From: Kingdonia uniflora
Lineage: Eukaryota > Streptophyta > Magnoliopsida > Ranunculales > Circaeasteraceae
Direction of reading: 5' to 3'
Assembly (NCBI GenBank): GCA_014058105.1
Contig: JACGCM010002568.1
Location: 1,426,001-1,490,000 of the forward strand
Length of the DNA stretch: 64,000 bases
Shown here: piece after piece, positions 43,348 to 54,246 of the stretch
Position numbering within the stretch: position 1 is the first letter of the stretch
How the letters are laid out: the number at the start of each line of letters is the position of its first letter
Notes under the pieces: generated by a model
What the model was told of the DNA's origin: nothing
What the model saw: only the letters and a program-made list of their open reading frames with translations
The model's database searches: none
Position numbers and translations under genes: made by a program

Positions 43348-45540
43348 ATGGGTACCCGTCAAGCTTCGAGAATGAAGCTGATAGACGAGGAAGCGAAGAA
43401 AATGAGGCTAGTATTTCTGGTTGTGCTTCGATGGATGAGGGCAGCAACTTAGAAGTGTTAGATGTGGTAACTGATCACCCCTTAGCCGTTGTAGTGCCAG
43501 TAGGTAGGGTTTCGACTAGACGTCGCAAGATAGTAGTAACTGAGAGTAGTGATGAGGAGGAGATAGGGGGAGGGGTGAGAAACGAGGGTACTATTGGGCC
43601 TTCGGGTGGTAAGAGGGGAGGGGGGGGGGTGAGGAGTAGAGTGATGACAGTGGGGATTCGACAGATTCGGATAGAGCCGAGGGTTCTATCTCGGCTAGAG
43701 ATAAAATGAGTCTGGATCGATTTGCTTCTAAGTTGGAGCTGTCGAAGGTGGGGGTAGCATTACACGTAGTAGAAGTGGGGTAGAGTTTCAAGTCAAACTC
43801 GCGAGAGGGTATAATGGCATATTGAGGCCAGATTCGATTGGGAATGGAACTTCCTCTCCGAAGCCAGGTAAAGGAGGTGTTAAATTTTTGAGAGGTTGCT
43901 CATGTTCAATTGAATGGCAATTTTTATGAGATGATGAGGGTAATAGAGGGGATGAATGCCAAATTGAGCAGTGAGGGTAGAGGTTTAATTAATTGGTTTG
44001 ATGTTGTGTCATTCTACTCGAAGAAGGCAATCCAAAACATGGGTACCTATCACATCTAGTGTCACCCTGAGAAGCCCTTGTTTTTTGATCTGTGCTCAAC
44101 GGGTCAAGGTTGGAATAAAGACTTAGTTGTAGTACGGGGTAATTACGAGAATGTCGAAGGGGAAGACCTTTATAAGTTGCATCATAGAGTCTATAATCCA
44201 AGTAAGTTTGTTGTCGAAGGGTTTTTTTGATGTATCTCTCGAATACGCTGTTATCATATTTATGTCTGTTCTATAGGTCCGAAAAACCTGTCTTGGGACA
44301 ATTCGAGGAACTATATTGACGCCTTGCTCGATTATAGTGAGGAGTGGGTAAATTTTTCTTTGGAGAGTCTTGGTATCAAGAAGAAGTTGGAAGAAAAAGG
44401 CAAATTTCCAGCTTTGAAATGTACCCATTACGCCGAAGCCATCAAAGAAGAGAAGAGGCGAAGGTGTTTCGATAGTGCCCGAAAAAATGGGGGAGGATGA
44501 TTTGGTAAGGACAGTTCAGTATGTTCTGAAGTCGAAAAGGGGTGCGAAGTAAGTAGCGCCGGTACCCGAAGTGGCTAGTGATGCTTTGAGACTGAGGCCA
44601 AGATAGGTACCAACACAAGTTGAGAAAGGGAAAGGCAAGGCCGTTCCCGAGGCTCCGAAGGTACAACAGACGAAGGTTGTTCAGCGCAAAAGGCGTAGGG
44701 CACTGGGGGAAGATAATGCAGCGGATGAGGATAAAGAAATGACGAAGGATAAGCGGCATGATCAGGCTCTAGCCATGTTTGCTTCGTTGACCAAACTCTA
44801 CGATGTTGACCCAGATGAAGCTTTAAAACAGATGAAGAAGACTATGTTTTAGGTAATTGTCTATTATTGTTTGTGAGATTCTGAAATTTTCTTAAGTATT
44901 TTGTGCTTTGAGAAATGCTGACGGTTTGAATACTCTAGCAGACGGATGCTTGGGCGCAGTCATTCAACAAGGCAGTGAAAGTATAAAAGAGGAGGCTACG
45001 GGAGGCACTTGACAGTCTAGAGTTTTGTCGAGGGACCGAGGCCTCGTTGTTGTCTGAGATAAGAGTTTTGAAGCGGGATCTGGCAGTGATCACTGATTCC
45101 TTAGATAAGAGGCTCAAGAATCAACGGTATAATCAGGAGCGGGTGTGTGCGGTGAAGCTTACTGTGAAGGATGAGAAAAAGGTAGAACAAAAGGCGCGTT
45201 ATCTGGCACAGTTTGATGGTAACTATAGATTCATTGTCAAGCTAAAGGAGCTTATTGAGGATAAAGGGTATGACCCGATACTTTAGAACCCTTGCCTACT
45301 ACCCCAGAGCTGGTTGCAGGAGATGCTTTACAGTCGAAAGAAGGGGAGGCAGCTATTGTGGATATTGCAGATGGAGGTGTTGGAGGTGGCGTGAAGGCTC
45401 CTGTGATCGAGGCGACCAGCGCTAGAACTGTGACTGATGTGGCCGCCGATGGTGCAGGGACGAAGCCTTCTGCGAAAGGTGCTGAAGGTGTAGGTACTGG
45501 AGGTCTTATTGGGGAAGAGGATGCAGCCGTGCCGATATGA
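43348..45540 (+). pseudogene. ORF-C of E3, spliced antisense gene
   Basis: Starts MGTRQASRMKLIDEEAKK. After a frameshift near 43400 it reads GSNLEVLDVVTDHPL and SSDEEEIGGG, then LELSKVGVA, MELPLRSQVKEVLNF, CHPEKPLFFDLC and GWNKDLVVVRGNYENV (PF04195-like block). Then come a basic linker, a coiled coil (about 45000-45260) and an Ala/Gly/Val-rich tail ending AAVPI. Introns 44202-44276 and 44853-44938 match E2 in position and phase. Damage includes a G-run (43618-43629), TAG at about 43636, TGA near 43824, TAG at 44057-44059 and TAG at the exon-3 end. Same inferred product as E2 ORF-C. Confidence 0.58.
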
Positions 45541-45949
45541 GGTATTTGTATTGGAGTTCCATGCTTGCTTTTTCTGAGTTGTTGTTGAGTTTTATTATTT
45601 GAACCATGTTTATTTTTCTGTGGAGTTGGTCGTTGAACTTGTTATTGTTGTGAGCTATTGTACTGTACTGATTTTGTTTAGCTTTGCTGACTTGAATTGT
45701 GTTGAACTGCCGAGTTTTGAGTCTGAACTGAATTTGAATTTGTGACTAATGTTTAGAACTGGTTTTGATGTATTATTCTGACCTTACTTTGTGCTGGATT
45801 TTTGATATATTGAGGCTGATTCTTAATTCTTGATGCATGACTTGACTTAAGTTGTGTTGAAACTGCTTCTTTGATATATGTTGCTTTGAAACTTCTTGCA
45901 TGTGGTAGGATTGTAGATATTTATGTATAATAGTATCTGCATCTACTAT

Positions 45950-46800
45950 TTCTATCGAATGATTGGAAAGTGATCGAACCCAGAAAAGCTTTGAGGTGGT
46001 TGAGATACTCTTTTCGAATCAAGAGATTCGCTAGACATCGAGGTCTTAAGCCACGATGATGTAAGACATGGTCGCTCCCAACACATTCCTGAGGGCCCGG
46101 TCGGTCGACCATTCGTGCCCCTCGAGTCTGCTCGAATGTTGGGAGTTTGAAAACTTTCAAGGTCGCCCCCGAGTATCAGTCGGGCCGAGGTTGACATGAC
46201 ACATAGGAGAAACCTGGAAATTCACTAAACTTTGAAGGCCTAAGCCACAGCGAAGCAAGACGTGTTCTCCGCCATCGCATTCTCGAGGGTCCGGTCTTTC
46301 GACCCTTCGTGCCCCTCGAGTTTGCTCGAATGTTGGAAACTTGAAAATTTCAAGGTCGCCCCCAAGTATCAGTCGGGGCGAGGATGGACATGATACCTGG
46401 GGTGAACCAAGAAATCGATTGGACTCCGATGGTTCTAAACCTGATTAAAGCATATATGTTTTCCCCCAATGCATCCCATAGGGTCCGTTCTGTCGGCCAT
46501 CCTTGCCCCTCGAGTTTGCTCGAAATTGGAAGCTTTAAAATTTTAAGGTCGCCCCCAAGTATCAGTCGGGTAGAAGGGTTGACATGATACCTAGAGGGAA
46601 CCAAGAAATTAACTGGACTTCGAAGGCCGAAGCCACAATGAAGCATAACTGTTTACCCCCAATACATTCCCGAGGGTCCGGTCTGTCGACCATCCTTGCC
46701 CCCCAAGTTTGCTCAAAATTGGAGGTTTGAAAAATCTCAAGGTAGCCCCCAAGTATTAGTCGGGTCGAAGGGTTGACATGATACTTAAGTTAAATCAAGA
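45950..46800 (-). repeat. Tandem repeats of about 193 bp in the E3 3' untranslated region
   Basis: Landmarks GTCGCCCCC(A/G)AGTAT(C/T)AGTCGGG lie at 46162, 46355, 46548 and 46742, giving periods of 193, 193 and 194 bp, plus a partial unit from about 45950. Each unit also carries CCTCGAGTTTGCTCGAA. Homologous to 31697-32360 in E2 and, in reverse orientation, 53783-54070 in E1. Confidence 0.85.
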
Positions 46801-46859
46801 AATTCATTGAAAATAGGAGACGAAGTGGGGGTAAAAAAACTGTTTACTGATTATTTTGT

Positions 46860-49800
46860 ATTTACATCAGTTGTACAAGGTGGAGGTTGTGGCCTAATGT
46901 ATGAGACCAGCTGCATTGTATTCTACGGATTGGGTAAAGGCTCTTCGTCTTCTATCATTGGATAGTATGAACTCTTGTCGGTTTTGTCGTACACGACATA
47001 AGGTCCTTCCCAGGATTCGGCTAGTTTGCCGGTATTTTGAGGCTTCAAGGATTGGTTGACTCGTCAAAGTACTAGATCTCCGATGTTAAAACTTTGTGGT
47101 CGAACTTTCTTGTTATAGGACTTATGGAGGGACAAATGATAATGACCAAGGTTGGCAATTGCTCGATCTCTGGTTTCGTCTATCCATAACATATTACACC
47201 CGAGCTCAAAGTCATTGTCTTCGTCTAGGTTGTTTGGTTCTCATGTGGGTACTTCGAATTGAGTGGGGAGCACCGGTTTGGTACCGCATGTAAAAAAGAA
47301 AGGGGTGCAACCTGTAGATTTTCTTTGTGCTGTTCGATAAGCCCAGAGGACATGCTGTAACTCCTGATCCCATCAACCTTTCTTTGCATCGACTCTTTTC
47401 TTGAGACCGTCTACTATGGTTTTGTTGATTGCTTTGACTTGACCATTTTCTTGAGGGTAATAACGTGTTGAGGGAGAGAGGATGATGTTGTATTTCTTGA
47501 GAAAATTTTTGACTTTGTTACCGACGAACTGGGGACCATTGTTGTATCGAATCATATGAGGGCATCCGAAGCGTGTGATGATATTTTCCCATAGAAATTT
47601 AATGACCTCTTCTTCTCTGGTTTGGCATAAAGGTACAGCTTCGACCCATTTGGTGAAGTAATCTGTTGTAACAAGGATATTCTCTCTGCTACGTGAGGCT
47701 TTAGGGAAGGGACCAATGAGATCGATAGCCCATCTTTTGAAAGGCCAGGAGACTTGACTGAAGTGGAGGTCTTGTGAAGGGCAGTGGATATTGTGAGCAT
47801 GACGTTGGCATTTGTCACAGTGTTTGGCGTACTCTTAAGCTTGTTTTTTCATGTTCGGCCAGAATAAACCATGTGAGACGGTGCGAAGGGCCATAGATCG
47901 ACTAGCAGTATGAGCACCGCAAGTACCTTGGTGGAGTTTGACTAGAATTGCAGAGGCTTCGACTTGAGGAATGCATCGAAGGAGGACGCCATTTGGGGAT
48001 TTGCGATGTAACTCATGTTTGTGAATAGTGTATCTGCGGCAATTCTCTAACATCGATCGTTTGGCTTTGGGATCCTCTGGGAGGGTTACATTGTTGAAGT
48101 AATGGAGGAATGGTGTTCGCCAGTTGTTAGAATCGATACTCTTGCCCCCAGTATTGATGGCATTGACTTCCATCTGGTCGATACTTGGGCGTTGAAGTAC
48201 TTCGATATGGAAGGTACAGGATTCTGATTGGCCTAACATAACTGCTACTGAGGAGAGGGCATCTGTGTGTCAGTTTTTCTCCACCAGGGTAATGTGTAAT
48301 AGTAGATTTTTCAGGAAAACGGTCCATGCGCTGTCAAACGGGAGTAGCATATTTAGCCATGCAACCGTTAGCTTGATTTTTACCAGTATAATGTCTCTGA
48401 ACAAGTTGGGAATCTGTGAAAACTGTAAGTTTGGGAATGCCGAGGTCGGATGCGAGGTCGAGGCCGTGGATTAAAGCTTCATACTCGGCTTCATTATTAG
48501 AACATTCGAAGTTTAGTTTGATGGCTTTTTCTATTCGATCGCTGGTAGGAGTGACCAGGACTATCCCGATCCCATAACCATTCGGTCCGGCAGATCCATC
48601 TGTGAATAAATGCCATCTAATATTAGAGTTCAACGGATCTGTTGCTTCGGGTTGGCCGTTTATTATGTCATCTTCACCCAATTGACATCTTCGACCGGGA
48701 AGTCAACAAGGAAATCTGCTACCGCTTGGCCTTTCGGGGATATCTTCTTCTCGAATGTAATGTCATGTTCACTAAGGTACACGGATCTCTCTTTTTTGCT
48801 GAGTACTTCTAGAAAGGGGTAACTTGTTATAACATGGATTGGGTGAGCTTGAAAATATGGTCTGAGTTTACGAGCTGAGTAGACAAGGGTGAGGAACAAA
48901 CACACAAGTTTTAAATATTAAATTTCCGTTGGTGTTAGCGTTTTGCTAATGAATTATACAGGTTTTTCGATGTTTGAGTCTAGTCGAATGAGAACTGAGC
49001 TGATAGAAGTATCTGTAACAGCAAGGTATAAAGAGAGTATTTTGCCCTCGATAGGAGTGCTGATTATGGGTGGTCGACCAAGGTAAGTTTTGAGTTTGAA
49101 AAAGGCCTGTTTACAGTCAGGTGTCCAGTTGATCTCAGGGTCATTTTTTTTTTGCTTTGCAGATGCTTTGGTCACGTAAGAGGGAAAAGAGTTAAACACA
49201 TCTGTCTGAGGATTTGGAAATGAAACGGCTGAGGGCTGCTATCTTACTAGCCACTTTTTGGACATTTTTTTTGGTTTGGGGCGAAGGCATGTCGATGAGG
49301 GCTCGAATATTGGTGGGGTCAATCTCGATACCTCGTTTGTTGATAAGGTGGCCTAAAAATTTACCAGACGAAGCACCAAAGTGGCATTTGCCTGGGTTGA
49401 GTTTCATGTTGTATGTTCGAAGTATCGAAAAAACTTTGGTTAGGTCCTGAATGTGGGTCTATTTTTGTAGGCTCTTCCACAACATGTCGTCGATATAAAA
49501 TTAGACCGACTTGCCAAGCAAAGGTTTAAACATGGTTGTGACAAGGCGTTGGTAAGTGGCTCCCACATTTTTAAGGCCAAAGGGCATATTATTAAAACAG
49601 TAAAGGCCTTGTTCAGTGATGAAAGAAATTTTAAGTTGATCTTCGGGGAGAAAGTGTACCTGGTTGTAACCCGAAGCTGTGTCTATCATAGATAAGTGCT
49701 CATGACCAGCAGTGGCATCGAGGAGTACATAAATGGTCGGCAATGGGAAATTGTCCTTCGGTGTATGCTTGTTGAGGTCTGCGAAGTCGACGCAGATTCA

Positions 49801-50720
49801 GATTTTGCCATTCTACTTGGGAACTGCCACAATATTTGTTATCCAGTCAGCGTACTTCACTTCACTGATAAAACCTGCGGCTATGAGCTTGTGTACTTCA
49901 AGGTTCACTGCTTCTCATAGTCATGGTGCCAGGGTACGCTTCTTCTATTTTACTGCTGTGGAATGGGGAATGAGATCGAGGCGGTGGCATGCCAAACTGG
50001 GGTCGATACCGGGTATTTCCTGGAACGTCCATGCAAAGACGTCTTTGTTTGCTCGAAGGAAGCCTGAAATCTCGAGGCGTTCTACCTCATCTAGAAAAGT
50101 TCTAATAAATTTACCTCGACCAGGACCGTTGAGTTTGATATAAACAGTGGGTTTGATGGGTGGGGTGGTATCTGTTAAAGGCATAGGGAGAGAGAGACAA
50201 TGATTTCTATGGGCGGCTAACGAGCCTCCGGGTCTGATCGATCTCTGGGTGCTTGCATGAACGGGCGAGGCGTTGAGAGCCTTTCAAGTTTCATGTATCC
50301 TCGGGGGTGATATAACGAAGGGTCTGATGATAGGTCGAAGGTATGAATGCATGGCATGGAGCCAATTGTACCCTAGAATCCTAAGGTATTCTGACTTCTT
50401 GTCGATGACAAGAAAGCTAGTTTAAAGTATGACTGGGCCGGTAGTAACCGGGAGGCTGATTCGACCAACAACAACTTCTATGGCCCTGTTGAAACCTTTG
50501 AGTTTGATATTGGTAGCAGTGATGAGGTTGGTTTTCTTCATGGTTTGGACAGTTTGGAGGAAGAGGACATCAGCTGCACTTCTTGTGTCTATGAGTATTG
50601 TGTGGAGGACAATGTTTTCAATCTTAATCATGATGACTAATGGATCGGAATGTGGAAAATGGACATGGGATGTGTTACAGTCGATGAAAGAGATGCCTTC
50701 GAGTCGAGGGGAAAGGCTTA
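46860..50720 (-). pseudogene. Broken pol of E3 (protease to integrase)
   Basis: Protease: LIDTRSAADVLFLQTV (50422-50631); the catalytic DTG is D-T-R. RT: DATAGHEHLSMIDTASGYNQ, MPFGLKNVGATYQRLV, a stop, then YIDDML intact near 49490. RNase H (48954-49199) and connection domain (RKLRPYFQAHPIHV). aRNH: WHLFTDGSAGPNGYG, NNEAEYEALIHGL, VFTDSQLVQRHYT. Integrase: CDKCQR, WAIDLIGPFPKASRSREN, YNNGPQFVGNK (second Asp is Asn) and NGQVKAINKTI (Glu is Lys). C-terminal AESWEGPYVVYDKTDKSS. It is the most complete pol of the three, but three catalytic positions are lost. Confidence 0.85.
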
Positions 50721-52494
50721 ATTATGGTAGGAGGACGGGTAACTTCTCCTGATAAGTGAGTTTGTAACATTCTTTGACACACTTATGCTTGCTCATAAAA
50801 TGGCCGTTGTCAATGTTGTTGACTTCAATAAAATGTATTCAGTAGATGTGCGCCTCGGCTGGGTCGGCAGCAGGGGTGGGTTGAGACTTGAGGTATGACC
50901 CATCAAGGTAGTTGGGAAGGTCGGCAGCATACTGATGTAGACGACCTACTCTGAGAATAATTTTAAGAGAGCGTTGGAGGGCGAAGCACTTGTTGGTGTG
51001 GTGACAGTTACATTTGTGGTTGGCGCAGTAAGGTTTACCTGGTCTGACCTCGATAGGGAAAGGGATACGCCATATGGGGTCTGCTTGTATATGTGGTAGA
51101 AGAGTGCTGAGAGGGGTAGAAAGTGTGGGTAAGACTGGCTTTGGTCGCTTCTTGCGAGTTTCAACATTATTGTCGTTATAAGGGCATTTGCGACTCTCAG
51201 TCTCCTGTGAGACAGGGGCGATCAGGGGTGTAGGAGTAGAAAGTGGGCCTTGTCGAGGTTTATTGAGGTTGGTGGCTGAAGGTTGGTCCTGTTTACAGGA
51301 TTCGTTGAGGTGCTCAAGGTCGATATAGCCATTAACCTTTGAGAGCATCTCCTCGAGAGTTTTAGGTTTATGGAGGACCAGGTACTCTTTCACACGACTG
51401 TGATCTAGTAAAGCATTTGAGTATGCGAGCACAACATTCGAACAATCAAGTTTCTTGAATTTCTGTGATTCATTTAGAAACCTCTTGGTGAAGGCTTCGA
51501 GTATTTCAATGCTGGATTTTCTAAAATTGAAGAAGGCATCTACTCTGACTTCTCTGTCTTTATTGAAAGCAAACTGGGCGATGAAAAGCTGTAAAAGTTG
51601 CTCAAAACTCTGGATTAATCTATTAGGGAGATTGTGATACCATCAAAGGGGGCTGTCAGTAAGGCTGGTGGGGAAAAAGTGGCATAGTAGGTAGTCGACT
51701 GTGGAATAGAGGCTTAGAGCGTTTTGGAATTTGAGAATGTGCGATTGGAGTTCTGTGTTACTGTATTGGCTGAGTTTGGGAGCACAAAAATTTGGGGGTA
51801 TCACGATTGTGAGAAGTTTGGGGCAAATGGGGTTATTTAGTTGACTCCATGAGTTAGAAGTTGGGTTCGCACTGACGCTAATAACAGGCTTGACTTTCTA
51901 ATCGAGGTCTTGCTGTACCGCATAGGCAGGGTGAGGGGGTGATCAAAAGGTTCGAGGGTGATGAGGCCGAGTATGTAGTATGTTTTTGGCGCTACGCTCC
52001 CCGAGGCATTCGCAAGCAGGGTGGCATTTGGGATGTCTGGAGGAGCGAAGGGTGGAGTCAGAGGAATTTTTTGTGGGGTGGATGCCGAGATGGATGGAGC
52101 CAGTAGGGGGAATAGTGTGGAGAGCACCCTCGGCAATGATATAGACTGGGGGTACTTGGAGATTAGGTAGGGCTCCCAGATAGACTCGGGCAGACATGCG
52201 CGATGGTTCTGGTGTTTGGGATGGTCGTACAGCTTCCAGAGGCTGTAGTCTCTCTAACTCTTGGACAGTGTTACGTAACTCATCAATCGCCCGGTTCTGT
52301 CTGTCGGCATCATCCAGGTGACGATTCCGTTCGGCTTTAAACTCCAGCCGGTGATTTTCCCGTTTCTAGTGAAGTTGTGCATGGTGACGCTCCTTGGCTT
52401 GAGCGAATTGTTGAGAAAGTAAGGCTATTTGGGCTGCCACTCCGTCGACGGAGTTGCCGGTATGGGTTAAACTGTAACGAAAAGTGGGTACCAT
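50721..52494 (-). pseudogene. gag of E3
   Basis: The open segment 50839-51432 carries LEEMLSKVNGYIDLEHL and the Cys/His block YCANHKCNCHHTNKCFALQ, then YAADLPNYLDGSYLKS. The upstream half (from ATG opposite 52492-52494) has a coiled-coil-like N-terminus (IALLSQQFAQAKERHHAQ) and a capsid-like region with FAFNKDREVRVDAF in a shifted frame. The stop at 50839 is absent in the E2 homologue, which continues to EKFPTLLPE. Confidence 0.8.
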
Positions 52495-52579
52495 TGAGGA
52501 TAATCTGTTGGAGTTGAGAAGAAAGGGAGGGAAATAAGAAGGGCAGATAGGTAGGGTGGGAAGCACAGATGACACCAAA

Positions 52580-53324
52580 TGTAGGAGCCTAACTTCTTAT
52601 TGGGGGGACGCTGGCTCTTACACCACAGGGTTTAATCTTCAAACAAAGGAATGCAAGTACATAATCTAGAGCGCGAATAATCTATAGACAATATACTTGC
52701 TTGGAGGCCTGGAATGTGACTCTTCATTACCTATAATGAGGATTTTTAAGAGTGTTTATATTTTTGTCGAGTAGTAGAAGGTTCGAATACTGGATTTTAC
52801 AAGGTGATCGAAGGTAAAACATATAGGCTTTGGGGGAGGATTCTCCAACCTCTCCTTGGTTCCCCATCTCTCCTATTTATAGAATCATAGGAAGGGCTGA
52901 GTCACCAAGGTTAGGTCAGATTAGAAGTGTGCAATCCGGGTATCCTCTGGATATCGAACGGATATCCCAGAGTTGGTCTTGAAGCCGGAAATGCAGGGTC
53001 TGCTACCATGCCCTGTCACTGTAGCTATCTATCAGTTTGTCACTGTGTACTAACACTGTAGCCATCTGAGGGCCCTGTCATTGCAGCTGGCTGAACTAAC
53101 AGCAGTGCCGTTCTTATCTGGTGAGCTGGCTGTCTTGTCGTACTTTGACCAGTACGGATATGGTCAAAGTGTTTTTGAAGTGAAGATCTTCTTTGAGGCT
53201 TGTCTTCAGGTGATCCTTGGGGGACTTGTTTGGGTAATTGAGTAGGCTTCGAGATATTTGGGTAGGCTTCAGAGTAGCTTTCGAGTGTTTGACTGGGGTA
53301 GAAGGCTGCGAGTAGGTTGCTATA
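52580..53324 (-). repeat. 5' LTR of E3
   Basis: 745 bp, TGTAGGAGCCTAAC to GGTTGCTATA, homologous to 39700-40439. TATA box on the minus strand opposite 52874-52881. The adjoining primer site reads TTTGGTGTCATCTGTG on the minus strand, a decayed TTTGGCGCCGTCTGTG. Confidence 0.88.
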
Positions 53325-53740
53325 ATTCCCTCTAGAGACCCCAACCTCCCAGATGAAGAAAACGAGTTTTAACTTGGTTGTAACATACTTTGGATTGATG
53401 AGACACGAGACAGAGCCCTGGCTTACTTTGGTCGATACCATCACTCACTCAAGAAGTTATACAACAAAAGGGTTTATCCCATATCATTCACAATAGGAGA
53501 TTAGGTCCTTCAAAGGGCAGCCACATCCTGTAAACCCTGCAATACTGGGAAATTGGCCGAATCTTTGGAAGGACCATACGTCGTCTAAGACAAAACAGAC
53601 AAGGGTTCTATTATCTAATGACCAAGGACTAAGAACCTCTACCATATTCCTGGAACACGATGCAGCTAGTTTGCTACAACAAAAGACCCGAATAGATACT
53701 TTCCACTATTGTAACCGTAAAATTTTGAATTAATAAAAGA
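53325..53740 (+). pseudogene. Integrase C-terminus of E1
   Basis: Continues from 39699 (EAVLLT...FKVP) with frameshifted words HHSLKKLYNKRVYPISF, LQRAATSCKPCNTGKLAES and LEGPYVV. The same order is seen intact in the E2 and E3 pol tails (ETRDRAIA, AESWEGPY). Confidence 0.78.
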
Positions 53741-53782
53741 TCGCTGTTAAGCTGTATATAACAGTTAATCTTCTTGAACTTC

Positions 53783-54079
53783 TTGAGTCGGAAAAACTTA
53801 AGTATCAAATCACCCTTCGACCCGACTGATACTCGGGGGCGACCTCAAAGTTTTTCAAAGTTCTTTGATTTGGGTAAATCCAAGTGACGTGAATAATTGA
53901 AAGATTAAACATTTCAGGGCGACCTCGAAGTCGACCACGCTTGGTTTCATTTAGGTTCAAACCCACGGATAGAAATACTTGGGGGAAACCTCGAAGCCTT
54001 TTGAACTTCTTGAGTTGGTTAATCCTAGGTATCACGTCACCCTTCGACCTGACTGATACATGGATGCGACTTGGTTAAT
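53783..54079 (+). repeat. 3' untranslated repeats of E1
   Basis: Two diverged units with CACCCTTCGACC(C/T)GACTGATAC and CTTGAACTTCTTGAGT words, about 225 bp apart. They are homologous in reverse to the E2/E3 3' arrays. The antisense cassette seen in E2/E3 is absent. Confidence 0.65.
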
Positions 54080-54238
54080 CCTCATCAAAGGTCGTAGAGA
54101 GTCACATTCGGGCCTCTACACAAGTATTTGTCTATAGTTAGATCTTCCTTTAGGTTAATTGCATGTAACCATTGATTGAAGATTGATTATACATTGTGAG
54201 GACTCACTACGAAGTCTAAACAAAGTTAGTCCCCTACA
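54080..54238 (+). repeat. 3' LTR remnant of E1
   Basis: About 159 bp from AATCCTCATCAAAGGTCG to CCCCTACA. It matches the reverse complement of the first part of the E2 LTR (GTCGTAGAGAGTCACATTCGGGCCTCTAC). Most of the LTR and the region before it are deleted. The 12-bp word TTGGTTAATCCT occurs at the deletion point (54071) and at 54015. Confidence 0.65.
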
Positions 54239-54246
54239 AATACAAT

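Larger units (their letters stand above)
39700..53324 (-). mobile_element. E3: Tat-type Ty3/gypsy element with antisense gene cassette
   Basis: Minus-strand element of 13.6 kb. LTRs are 52580-53324 (5') and 39700-40439 (3'). The TSD is GTTCC (39695-39699) and ATTCC (53325-53329), one mismatch. It has the same order as E2, but the protease is still present and a 20-23-bp minisatellite lies between ORF-B and ORF-C. Its LTRs differ clearly from those of E2, so it is a sister family rather than a recent copy. Confidence 0.88.
19561..54238 (+). mobile_element. E1: outer Tat-type Ty3/gypsy element, split by E2 and E3
   Basis: E1 is assembled from 19561-25399, 38481-39699 and 53325-54238. The order is LTR, primer site, gag, protease, RT (duplicated), RNase H, a second archaeal-like RNase H, integrase, 3' repeats and an LTR remnant. 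The second RNase H places it in the Tat lineage. Reading sense resumes across both insertion points (THG then LDIAIEF; FKVP then the YNKRVYP region). Every frame has stops or shifts. The possible TSD (GATAT at 19556-19560, AATAC at 54239-54243) matches at only three of five bases. Confidence 0.8.

Noticed and set aside
45950..46800. CRISPR-like array of regular repeats
   Set aside because: Units are about 193 bp, fully repetitive without unique spacers, and sit in a plant retrotransposon 3' region; the 42160-42440 array likewise has no spacers.
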